Source of the DNA: CAG-826 sp964504595
GTDB taxonomy: Bacteria > Bacillota_I > Bacilli_A > RFN20 > CAG-826
Length of the DNA stretch: 27,863 nt
NCBI GenBank assembly: GCA_964504595.1
Contig: CAZDEE010000019.1
Location: 1-27,863, forward strand
Reading direction: 5' to 3'
Numbering within the stretch: position 1 is the stretch's first letter; each line of letters starts with the position of its first letter. Shown in pieces: positions 1-7,069 of the stretch. Made by a program: the position numbers and the translations under genes. The notes beneath the pieces were generated by a model. It had not been told where the DNA came from. It did no database searches and saw nothing but the letters and a program-made list of their open reading frames with translations.

Positions 1-26
1 ACTTAATATTCGCTTAATATATCGTT

Positions 27-569
27 TTATTCAGAATACTTAATTTTAATATTTCTTAATGTTGGGAAAATCATAATGCTCACAATTATACATAAAACCA
101 TCGATAAAAAGACATATGGAGCATTATAAATCGCTGAGGCAATTAATGGTGTTCCCCAAGCTAATGTTCCTACAATTGTATGCATAAAAAATCTTACTAT
201 ACAAGGGACAACAATTCCGATAGTAAAAAATACATAATTGATAGGTTTTTCATCTTTTAAAGCAATGTTTTTAAATAATCCACAAATACCTAAGCAACCA
301 AACGCTAATAGATAATCAAATATTATTGATGCCCAATGGTAACCATATCCATCAAAAAAGAAATTAATAATTGCATATACGACACCCGCTAAAATTCCAT
401 ATTTTGTGCCTAATGTGAAGCCAACAATAAATATTGGTAACATTGCCAAAGAAAGCGAACCGCCATTTGCGCCTAATTTTGTAAATGGAATTAATTTCAT
501 CACGACGGCAATCGTAAATGCAGCCGAAACCATTAAAGCGGTGAAGACAATTTTGTTTGTTTTACTCAT
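27..569 (-). CDS. thiT: Thiamine ECF-transporter substrate-binding subunit ThiT
   Basis: Integral membrane S-component that binds thiamine and delivers it to the shared ECF energising module (EcfT and two ATPases, not encoded here). The 180-residue length and about six hydrophobic segments fit ThiT. Recognisable family blocks are NGGSLSLAMLPIF (about residues 35-47), the loop around FFDGYGYHWASIIFDYLLAF (71-90), and RFFMH...TLAWGT near residue 126, where the family places thiamine-binding aromatic and His residues. The start is supported by AAAGGAGG at 579-586, 9 bases upstream of the ATG. A TPP riboswitch and terminator lie directly upstream, which independently argues that the substrate is thiamine. 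It is transcribed alone, and the stop codon TAA lies close to the window edge. Assignment is from recognisable family sequence plus the riboswitch. Confidence 0.93.
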   Translation of the reverse strand: MSKTNKIVFTALMVSAAFTIAVVMKLIPFTKLGANGGSLSLAMLPIFIVGFTLGTKYGILAGVVYAIINFFFDGYGYHWASIIFDYLLAFGCLGICGLFKNIALKDEKPINYVFFTIGIVVPCIVRFFMHTIVGTLAWGTPLIASAIYNAPYVFLSMVLCIIVSIMIFPTLRNIKIKYSE

Positions 570-590
570 TTTTTTATTCCTCCTTTAAAC

Positions 591-613
591 AAAAAAATCT
601 CCGCCAACGGAGG
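591..613 (-). terminator. Riboswitch-associated intrinsic terminator upstream of thiT
   Basis: On the minus strand CTCCG-TTGG-CGGAG forms a 5-bp GC-rich stem with a 4-base loop, followed at once by A and seven T. It sits between the TPP aptamer and the thiT ribosome binding site, as expected for the expression platform of a transcription-attenuating OFF switch. The CCTCC in its 5' arm could alternatively pair with the thiT Shine-Dalgarno GGAGG at 579-583, so translational control is also possible. Confidence 0.7.
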
Positions 614-624
614 AAATAAAAAAA

Positions 625-702
625 TCCTACGCCAGCATTACCTGGATCAGGTATGGTCTATCTTGGAATAAAGATACTCTCAGCCTACTTCCGTAAGCTC
701 CC
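625..702 (-). promoter_or_regulatory. TPP (THI-box) riboswitch
   Basis: Read on the minus strand, the region contains the hallmark THI-box segments in order: GGCTGAGAGT, a P3 hairpin (TATCTT...AAGATA), GACC, then CCTGATCCAGG and TAATGCTGGCGTAGGA. CUGAGA and the CCTGATC...AATGC...GCGTAGG block form the conserved pyrimidine- and pyrophosphate-sensing halves of the TPP aptamer. It precedes thiT, a thiamine transporter, and is followed by a terminator hairpin. It most likely represses transcription when thiamine pyrophosphate is abundant. Confidence 0.95.
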
Positions 703-708
703 AAAACA

Positions 709-737
709 ATGTTAACATCTAACTTTTAATAATTCAA
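709..737 (-). promoter_or_regulatory. Sigma-A promoter of the thiT riboswitch transcript
   Basis: On the minus strand TTGAAT (732-737) and TAACAT (709-714) are separated by exactly 17 bases, with a TG one base upstream of the -10 (extended -10). The predicted transcript start falls at about 702, which is the first base of the TPP aptamer. The agreement between promoter geometry and riboswitch start is the main support. Confidence 0.6.
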
Positions 738-807
738 CTAGAATTAGGTCTATTTTTATTTTTTAATACGTAAAATCTACTAGACATGTAAAGGAGAGAT
801 ATTACTT

Positions 808-1230
808 ATGGATAGAATAAAACCGCCACCATCATATTATGGAAATCCTTATCAGGCTAGCAATATGGAACCAGGAGCCCCTTTTGGACAAGGTCAATTT
901 AATGGACAGCCTCCTTATCAAGCTGGTCAAATGGGTCAAGCAAATAACAATCAACCACCGATGCCTAACGGACAAGGAACCCAAGATGGAAATTATAATC
1001 CATATACAACTGAATCGCCGACAACATTTAATACATCATTAGAAAATTTTGTCGGTAAAAAAATGAAAGTATATTGCAGTTTCCCCGATTCAGCAAAATG
1101 GCATGATGTTATTTTTGAAGGAAATTTAATGTACGCTGCAAATGATCAAGTTATTTTAAGAGATGTTGAAAATAAGCAATTAATTGCAATCGTTGGTGTA
1201 TATGTTAATTATGTTGAAATACCTGAATAA
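808..1230 (+). CDS. gerQ: GerQ-like spore coat protein
   Basis: A 140-residue protein in two parts. Residues 1-75 are low complexity, rich in Pro, Gln, Gly, Asn and Tyr (PPPSYYGNPYQ, QGQFNGQPPYQ). Residues 77-138 form a compact domain, SLENFVGKKMKVYCSF...W...VFEG-like...VILRD...VYVNYVEI, which matches the pattern I know from GerQ (YwdL) of Bacillus, a spore-coat protein cross-linked by transglutaminase and needed for localisation of the cortex-lytic enzyme CwlJ. The ATG follows AAGGAG (791-796) with 11 bases of spacing. It is monocistronic and ends at a bidirectional terminator. No other sporulation gene is present, so a role in sporulation is inferred from family resemblance only. The Gln-rich N-terminus would suit a transglutaminase substrate. 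Confidence 0.75.
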   Translation: MDRIKPPPSYYGNPYQASNMEPGAPFGQGQFNGQPPYQAGQMGQANNNQPPMPNGQGTQDGNYNPYTTESPTTFNTSLENFVGKKMKVYCSFPDSAKWHDVIFEGNLMYAANDQVILRDVENKQLIAIVGVYVNYVEIPE

Positions 1231-1253
1231 AAAGGCCTTTTGGTCTTTTTTTA
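1231..1253. terminator. Bidirectional intrinsic terminator between gerQ-like gene and ung
   Basis: AAAGGCC-TTTT-GGTCTTT forms a 7-bp stem (one G-T pair on the plus strand) flanked by an A run on one side and a T run on the other. It therefore works in both directions, closing the gerQ-like gene and overlapping the stop of the convergent ung gene. Confidence 0.75.
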
Positions 1254-1910
1254 CTTTTTGTTTTGATAATCAATCGACGTTAAACCATGCTCTAACAAAT
1301 ATTTATTAGCTTTAGAGAAATGATGATTTCCAAAAAATCCACCTCTATTCGCACTTAGAGGCGATGGATGATTAGCCTCTAAAATAAGTCTATTTGGATT
1401 AGTAATATATTTTTTTAAATTTCTAGCAAATCTTCCCCATAAAACAAAAACAATTGGCTGATTACTATTATTTAAATAGGATAAAACATTTTTTAATAAT
1501 GTATCATATCCTTTCTTATCGTGAGATAATGACTCTTTTTCTCTAACTGAAAGAACAGCGTTTAATAATAAAACACCTTGTTCTGCTAAAAAAGTTAAAT
1601 CTCCATTTGGATACATTTTAATATTCATATCATCTTCTATTTCTTTAAATATATTTTTCAAACTCGGTGGAAGAGCAATTCCTTTTGGAACAGAAAAAGC
1701 AAGGCCCATCGCTTGATTTGGTTCATGATATGGATCTTGACCTATTATAACCATTTTTACTTTTTCAAATGGCGTTAATTTGAAGGCATTAAACATTAAT
1801 TCTCGAGGTGGATAAATGGTATATTTTTGATATTCTTCATCTAAAAATTTCTTTAATTGAATCATATATTCTTTTTTATCTTCTATTTCAAAAAATTCTT
1901 TCCAATTCAT
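1251..1910 (-). CDS. ung: Uracil-DNA glycosylase, family 1 (Ung)
   Basis: Removes uracil from DNA to start base-excision repair. All family-1 signatures are visible: the water-activating loop GQDPYH (residues 57-62, catalytic Asp59), the uracil-binding block LLLNAVLSV (114-122), and the minor-groove loop HPSPLSANRG (181-190) with catalytic His181. The length of 219 residues is typical. I place the start at the ATG at 1910 rather than the in-frame GTG three codons upstream (1919), because that GTG lies within AGGTGAT, which is itself a good Shine-Dalgarno for the ATG. It shares the terminator with the convergent gerQ-like gene. Housekeeping DNA repair, intact. Confidence 0.96.
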   Translation of the reverse strand: MNWKEFFEIEDKKEYMIQLKKFLDEEYQKYTIYPPRELMFNAFKLTPFEKVKMVIIGQDPYHEPNQAMGLAFSVPKGIALPPSLKNIFKEIEDDMNIKMYPNGDLTFLAEQGVLLLNAVLSVREKESLSHDKKGYDTLLKNVLSYLNNSNQPIVFVLWGRFARNLKKYITNPNRLILEANHPSPLSANRGGFFGNHHFSKANKYLLEHGLTSIDYQNKK

Positions 1911-1996
1911 ATTAATCACCTAAATATAGGTTAACAAAAACAAATAAACTTTCCTAGTCAATATTGTATTTATAGTTTAATTTAAATTAGATTTAT

Positions 1997-2025
1997 TAAT
2001 TTTTATGCACAAGAAGATGTATAAT
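1997..2025 (+). promoter_or_regulatory. Candidate promoter of the glycosyltransferase pair
   Basis: A perfect TATAAT (2020-2025), preceded directly by TG, lies 22 bases before the start codon of the first glycosyltransferase. No good -35 is seen 17 bases upstream (TAATTT), so recognition would depend on the -10. Confidence 0.4.
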
Positions 2026-2047
2026 ATTAATCAAGAAGGAAAAGTAT

Positions 2048-3130
2048 ATGAAAGTTTTATTTGTTTTTAATCACCCAGCACCATACAAGGTTGAGCTATT
2101 AAATAGAATTTCTAAATCCATTGATATAATGGTGCTTTTTGAACGTAAAAAAAATAAAAATAGAAATCCATCATTTTATTCTAGCAAAATCGAATTTCCT
2201 CATAAATTTTTAAAAGGTATTCCTTTTAGCGATGAAAACTTTTTCTCAACACAAATTAAAAACCATATTAAAAAGAATAAATATGACTTAATTGTTATGA
2301 ATGGTTATTCCACACTCGCGGAGATAATCGCTCTTAATTATTTAATAAAGCATAAAATTCCTTATATTTTGTACGTTAATGGAGGTGTCATTAGAAAAGA
2401 CAAACCATTTAAGCTTAAACTTAAAAGAAAATTTATTACAAACGCAAAAAGCTACTACTCTCCAAACGAGATCGCCGATGCTTATTTACTCCATTATGGA
2501 GCTAGAAAAAAAGATATTAGGAATTATCCTTATTCCACAATTAGTGAAAAAGAAATAGCTTCTGAACCTCTAAAAGAAGATGAAAGAAAAGAGATTTTAA
2601 AAGTCTATAATATTCCTTCTAACAATCCTATTTTTATAAGCGCAGGTCAATTTATCGAACGAAAAAACAATCTATATTTATTAGAAATATTCCGCTTACG
2701 TCCGCAATATAACTTACTTTTAATAGGCGAAGGTGAGCAAAAAGAATTACTAGAAAAATATATCAAAGAACACCATATGACCAATGTCTATATGTTGCCT
2801 TTTCTAACTAGAGAAAAGCTTTTCCCATTAATTAAAGCAAGTTCTGCATTTATAACATTGTCAAAAGAAGATATTTATGGACATGTTATTAACGAATCAT
2901 TATCTCAAGGTATCCCAGTCATTTCATCTTCTAAAGTAGTTGCTACAAAAACGCTAATAAAAACCAATGAAAATGGTTTTGTTGTAGATTTAACACAGAA
3001 CGAAATACTATCCGCTCTTGATAAAGTATTAGCATTAAATTGTTTTGAATCAGCAACTAGTATAGCAAGAAAAAACACCTATGAAGGTTCTGCTGAAATT
3101 CATGTGAAATTATGGAAGGAGGAAATTTAA
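2048..3130 (+). CDS. Glycosyltransferase, GT4 type, surface polysaccharide synthesis
   Basis: A 360-residue GT-B fold glycosyltransferase, with no signal peptide and therefore cytoplasmic or peripheral to the membrane. The N-terminal acceptor domain starts KVLFVFNHPAPYKVELLNRI. The C-terminal nucleotide-sugar domain shows ISAGQFIERKN (about 197-207), LLLIGEGEQKELLEKY (about 224-239) and the GT4 tail DIYGHVINESLSQGIPVISS (about 275-294). The usual E-x7-E catalytic pair appears here as D-x7-E, a mild deviation. The ATG has AAGGA upstream. It lies just upstream of a second glycosyltransferase whose ribosome binding site overlaps its stop region, so the two are co-transcribed. With the further glycosyltransferase and the flippase nearby it probably adds a sugar to a lipid-linked surface polysaccharide. 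The sugar donor cannot be told. Confidence 0.85.
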   Translation: MKVLFVFNHPAPYKVELLNRISKSIDIMVLFERKKNKNRNPSFYSSKIEFPHKFLKGIPFSDENFFSTQIKNHIKKNKYDLIVMNGYSTLAEIIALNYLIKHKIPYILYVNGGVIRKDKPFKLKLKRKFITNAKSYYSPNEIADAYLLHYGARKKDIRNYPYSTISEKEIASEPLKEDERKEILKVYNIPSNNPIFISAGQFIERKNNLYLLEIFRLRPQYNLLLIGEGEQKELLEKYIKEHHMTNVYMLPFLTREKLFPLIKASSAFITLSKEDIYGHVINESLSQGIPVISSSKVVATKTLIKTNENGFVVDLTQNEILSALDKVLALNCFESATSIARKNTYEGSAEIHVKLWKEEI

Positions 3131-3132
3131 AA

Positions 3133-4311
3133 ATGCATGCCCTATTATTGACCACTTCCACAAGTAAGAATTATTTTAATGAATTATTAGAAAAAGGACA
3201 TACGCCTAATCCATCTAATCAACATTTTTATCATCTTTTTAGGGAAATGCTCTCTTTGAAATACAATGTCGATGTTTTTTCTTATCGTCCAGTAACTCAA
3301 AGTACTCCGCTTATTTATAAATATCAAAAAGAAACAGAGGAATCTATTACATATCACTATCTTCCTTTTATAAACGTCAAGGGACTTAAAAGCAGTTGTA
3401 TCATTAACACATCTTTAAAAATAATTAAGCCTGTTATAAAAAAAGACACAATTATCTTTGTTGATACATTAAACATTTCTTTAATTAAACTAGCATTTAA
3501 AATATCTAAAAAATATGGCCTACCTATCGTTGGTATAGTGACTGATTATCCTACTAATTTAAGTTCAGTATCTAAAAAATATACTGATTCTGTTCTAAAG
3601 TACTTGCCACTATATGATTTATATTATTGCTTAACAAACGAATTAAATAATAAAGCTAATATTCATAATCGTCCTTCTATAATCATCGAAGGCTTAATCG
3701 ACCAAGACAAATCTAGTAAAGAAGAAATATGTTTTGATAATTATTTCTTTTTTGCTGGCGCTTTATATAAACGTTATGGAATAGAAAATCTTTTAAAAGC
3801 CTTCCACAAATGGAACGGAAATTATAATTTATTAATTGCCGGTCATGGCCAAGAAGTTAACTTAGTAAGAAAATATGCGTTGGAAGATGAAAGAATTCAT
3901 TATCTTGGTCTTTTACCAATTGAAACTATTTTATTTTATGAACGTAATTCACTTTTAAATATAAATCCTCGTCCTTTTTCTTCAACATTAGATAAGCTAT
4001 CAATTCCTAGTAAAACAATTGAATATTCCGCTAGTGGAACATTAATGATGACTACAGAAAATAACTTTTTAAAAGAATTATTGGGCGATGATGCTCTATT
4101 TATAGGAAAAGGAGATGTAAAAGACATATATAATGGTTTTGTTGATTTTAGTGAGTTAAATAAGGCAGAACAAAAGAAAAAAGCCCTAAGTGCTAAAACA
4201 AAAATATTAAAAAGATATTCTTTAAACGCTGTTTCTAATAAATTAGATCATTTTTTAAGAGAAAACATTACTTCTTCTAATTTCTTACTTAATGATTCTA
4301 AAGTAAAGTGA
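3133..4311 (+). CDS. Glycosyltransferase, GT4-like, surface polysaccharide synthesis
   Basis: A 392-residue GT-B type glycosyltransferase. The C-terminal half has YFFFAGALYKRYGIENLLKA, YNLLIAGHGQE and the donor-site region LNINPRPFSSTLDKLSIPSK followed by TIEYSASGTLMM, typical of GT4-like enzymes acting on lipid-linked glycans. The N-terminal half is more divergent. I start it at the ATG at 3133, because a strong GGAAGGAGG at 3114-3122 precedes it; an ATG seven codons upstream lies before that site and is unlikely. It follows the previous glycosyltransferase by 2 bases, so translation is likely coupled. Its last 64 bases overlap the 3' end of the convergent glycosyltransferase on the other strand. 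Donor and acceptor are unknown. Confidence 0.82.
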   Translation: MHALLLTTSTSKNYFNELLEKGHTPNPSNQHFYHLFREMLSLKYNVDVFSYRPVTQSTPLIYKYQKETEESITYHYLPFINVKGLKSSCIINTSLKIIKPVIKKDTIIFVDTLNISLIKLAFKISKKYGLPIVGIVTDYPTNLSSVSKKYTDSVLKYLPLYDLYYCLTNELNNKANIHNRPSIIIEGLIDQDKSSKEEICFDNYFFFAGALYKRYGIENLLKAFHKWNGNYNLLIAGHGQEVNLVRKYALEDERIHYLGLLPIETILFYERNSLLNINPRPFSSTLDKLSIPSKTIEYSASGTLMMTTENNFLKELLGDDALFIGKGDVKDIYNGFVDFSELNKAEQKKKALSAKTKILKRYSLNAVSNKLDHFLRENITSSNFLLNDSKVK

Positions 4312-5441
4312 TTTTGATAATAAACTTGATTATTTAAACCAAGTTTTTCTTTTTCTTCTTTAGATAAAGAAAGAAACTTTTCTAATCCTAAAGATAAGCT
4401 TAAAGAAGATTCATCAACAATAATTGCGCCTTGAGATTCTTTTAATACTTCTCTTGCATCATGATCCACCATCGCAATAAGTGGCTTGCCAAACGACATA
4501 TAAAAAACTAATTTATTTGGGATAGTTTTTCCAACATATCCATCTTTTTTCAAAGAAACATATAACGCATCCGCATTTATAAAATATGAAGCAGCAACAT
4601 TGCTTGGTAAAGGGCCATGATCAATTATATTTTTTTCTAATCCTCTTTCTTGTACACACTTAAAGAATTTATCTTTTTCACTTCCCATACCAATAAAATG
4701 GAAATAAACATTACTATCTTTATATTTTTCCATAGCTTCATAAACATAATTCAAAGCTTGTACTTTTCCCATATTGCCACAATAAACAATATTAATCGTA
4801 TTTTCTTTATAAATAACAGGTTTAATGTCCTCTTTAATTTCTAAACATGGTTGAGATAAAATACCATAATCTAAATCTAGCTTTAACACATTCTTAAAGT
4901 AATCTAAAAAAGAAGGAGAAGAAACTAATAATTTCGTAGCTTTTGAATAAATGCTCTTACTCCATTCATAAAAGAATTTATAAAAAAATCCTTTTGGTTT
5001 AACAACCCCTGTCATAACTAATGATTCCGGCCATAAATCAACGCAATAATGAATATGAGGAACCTTATATTTTTTTTGATATTTATTACCTGCAGATGCA
5101 CTTATAACTGGCGATAATGTCATTGAAAAAACTAAATCAAAAGAATCATCTAACGTTTTAATATATTTTTTAGAATTTTTCCAAAACGATAAATAGTTTC
5201 TGCATATAGAAAGTTTAGAATCTTGCCGTGGAATAATTTTTACACGATGAACATGAACGTCATTTATCATTTCATCATAATTGCCTTTTGTATCATATCC
5301 ATCCATAATTCGATTATATCCATAATTTGGAAGTCCTGTTACTACATGAACTTCATGACCAAAAGCCACTAATTGTTCCATTAGCTTATAAATAACAAAA
5401 GGTTCTGGATAATAATACTGACAAATAGCAAGAATTTTCAT
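4248..5441 (-). CDS. Glycosyltransferase, WbuB-like GT4
   Basis: A 397-residue glycosyltransferase with the WbuB-like N-terminus KILAICQYYYPEPFVIYKL, then HEVHVVTGLPNYGYNRI, and a C-terminal donor domain with NIVYCGNMGKVQALNYV, FHFIGMGSEKDKF and ADALYVSLKKDGYVGKTIPN, ending KLVFYMSFGKPLIAMVD. WbuB-type enzymes often transfer amino-sugars in O-antigen or capsule synthesis; that specificity is family knowledge, not shown here. Its ATG at 5441 has AAAAAAGGAG seven bases upstream, so the longer in-frame start at 5480 is not used. It is transcribed away from the flippase and converges on the upstream glycosyltransferase pair with a 64-bp tail-to-tail overlap (4248-4311). Confidence 0.87.
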   Translation of the reverse strand: MKILAICQYYYPEPFVIYKLMEQLVAFGHEVHVVTGLPNYGYNRIMDGYDTKGNYDEMINDVHVHRVKIIPRQDSKLSICRNYLSFWKNSKKYIKTLDDSFDLVFSMTLSPVISASAGNKYQKKYKVPHIHYCVDLWPESLVMTGVVKPKGFFYKFFYEWSKSIYSKATKLLVSSPSFLDYFKNVLKLDLDYGILSQPCLEIKEDIKPVIYKENTINIVYCGNMGKVQALNYVYEAMEKYKDSNVYFHFIGMGSEKDKFFKCVQERGLEKNIIDHGPLPSNVAASYFINADALYVSLKKDGYVGKTIPNKLVFYMSFGKPLIAMVDHDAREVLKESQGAIIVDESSLSLSLGLEKFLSLSKEEKEKLGLNNQVYYQNHFTLESLSKKLEEVMFSLKK

Positions 5442-5489
5442 AAGCTCTCCTTTTTTAAAGTATATCATATTAGACAACAAATTAAAAAG

Positions 5490-5518
5490 TTGGAAATCAC
5501 TTATTTAAGTGATAGAAT
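5490..5518 (+). promoter_or_regulatory. Flippase promoter with an operator-like palindrome in the spacer
   Basis: TTGGAA (5490-5495) and TAGAAT (5513-5518) are spaced by exactly 17 bases, a good sigma-A promoter for the flippase that starts at 5547. A perfect 8-2-8 inverted repeat, ATCACTTA-TT-TAAGTGAT (5496-5513), fills the whole spacer. A palindrome in that place is the classic position for a repressor operator or a MerR-type activator site. Confidence 0.6.
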
Positions 5519-5546
5519 TAATATAAATTAAGAAGGAGCCAAAAGT

Positions 5547-7034
5547 ATGAAAAGCAATATCCGTTATAGCGTTATTGTCAATATGATTCGTACTGTAACT
5601 ATTACAGTTCTTTCTTTCATATCCTTTCCTTATGTTTGCCGCGCTTTAGGCGATACCGGAATGGGAACTTATACTTGGGCTAATACTTTTGTTTACTATT
5701 TCTTAACACTTGCAAAGTTAGGAATTCCTAACGTAGCCATTAGAGAATGTACAAAAGTTAGAGATGATAAAAAAGCATTAAGTAAAAAAGTACAAGAGTT
5801 TTTTATTTTGCAAGCCATATTAACTCTTATTTCTTTTACAATGATGGTTTCAATAATGTTTATCGCTAAAGGAGATTTATGGAATAATCGTTCCCTTATT
5901 TTTATGTTATCCACAAATTTTTTAATGGGAGCTTTTTCTTTTGAATGGGTCTATATTGCCTTAGAAAAACATTACTATACTTCATTTAGGTCGATTTCTG
6001 CGTTATTAATCTCCGCATTAATGATTATGCTTTATATCAAGCTCCCAGAAAATGGAACTTCAATTCCATTCGAAAATCAAATTTATTTATATGCTTTATT
6101 CTCTTGTATGACAACTTACATTACTGTTTTAGTTAATTTATTCTTTTTAAGAAAACATGTTAGTCTTAAAAAAGAAGGAAAATATAACTTCAAGCAATAC
6201 TTCAGCTCATTATTTATTATTTTTATTTTATCTTTCATGCTTACTTTATATAATCAAAGTGATTCATTCATTCTTGGATTAATCAATAAAGATAAATCAG
6301 AAGTCGGTTCTTTTTCAGTAGGAATTAAAGCAATTGAAATTATTATTACTATTATTACTTCCTTAAGTTCAGTATTTATACCTCGTGCGACTCATTATTA
6401 TAAAATGGAAAATAAATACTTTTTTAATAATTTAAATAGATATAGTATGAATATTTGCTTCTTTATCGCTATACCCGCAATTGCGACATTAACAACACTA
6501 TCATCAATTGTAACTAGTTTAATATCTGGTGGTGAAGGATATATAAATGCCGCTTGTGTATTGATAATTGTTTCTTCAATGTGTTTGACTTATTCCATAG
6601 GAGACATGATATACAATTCAATTCTTTTACCGATGAAAAAAGAAAAGTATTATTTAATAAGCATATCAATAGGAGTTGTATTAGACATAATCCTTTCAAT
6701 AATATTTGGATTATTATTCAAAGATAATCCGTCTATTGGAATTGCTATTGCAACCGCTGCATCCGATTTAATAATAACAATATTATTAATCGCTTTAACT
6801 TACCAATATTCAAAAAAAGCAATTTTCAATATTAATAATTTAAAGATTATTATCGCCGGTATTTTTGTTACTATTTGCTCGATTTTCTTAACAAATGAAT
6901 TAAAAAATAGTTTTGATCCATTATTACAATTAATATCCATTTTAATAATTGATGCTTTCTTATATATCGGAATTCTTATCATACTAAATGAGGATCTTGT
7001 TTGTTCATTCTTAAAAAAGAAAGAAAAAAACTAA
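5547..7034 (+). CDS. Oligosaccharide flippase, Wzx/PST type
   Basis: A 495-residue polytopic membrane protein with about 12-14 hydrophobic helices, of the polysaccharide transporter branch of the MOP superfamily. It flips undecaprenyl-linked oligosaccharide units across the cytoplasmic membrane. The family start is clear: SNIRYSVIVNMIRTVTITVL followed by SFISFPYVCRALGDTGMGTY (positions 3-42), with later conserved NQSDSFILG and SVFIPRATHYY. The ATG follows AAGAAGGAGCC. It has its own promoter, divergent from the WbuB-like gene. Together with three glycosyltransferases it indicates capsule, exopolysaccharide or teichoic-like polymer export. No polymerase (Wzy), priming transferase or chain-length regulator lies in the window, so the locus is incomplete here or those genes are elsewhere. 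Confidence 0.92.
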   Translation: MKSNIRYSVIVNMIRTVTITVLSFISFPYVCRALGDTGMGTYTWANTFVYYFLTLAKLGIPNVAIRECTKVRDDKKALSKKVQEFFILQAILTLISFTMMVSIMFIAKGDLWNNRSLIFMLSTNFLMGAFSFEWVYIALEKHYYTSFRSISALLISALMIMLYIKLPENGTSIPFENQIYLYALFSCMTTYITVLVNLFFLRKHVSLKKEGKYNFKQYFSSLFIIFILSFMLTLYNQSDSFILGLINKDKSEVGSFSVGIKAIEIIITIITSLSSVFIPRATHYYKMENKYFFNNLNRYSMNICFFIAIPAIATLTTLSSIVTSLISGGEGYINAACVLIIVSSMCLTYSIGDMIYNSILLPMKKEKYYLISISIGVVLDIILSIIFGLLFKDNPSIGIAIATAASDLIITILLIALTYQYSKKAIFNINNLKIIIAGIFVTICSIFLTNELKNSFDPLLQLISILIIDAFLYIGILIILNEDLVCSFLKKKEKN

Positions 7035-7050
7035 CGCATAACACGTTAGC
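7021..7050 (-). terminator. Intrinsic terminator of the AAA/DUF4143 gene
   Basis: On the minus strand CTAACG-TGTTATG-CGTTAG forms a 6-bp stem followed by a run of T. It lies about 20 bases past the stop of the minus-strand ATPase gene. The stop codon of the convergent flippase is embedded in one arm. Confidence 0.7.
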
Positions 7051-7069
7051 GGATAAATAGTAATATCCT

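Noticed and set aside
746..771. Sporulation (sigma-E type) promoter ahead of the gerQ-like gene, from AATACGT near 765
   Set aside because: No convincing -35 at the right distance; an AT-rich region will often yield such a match.
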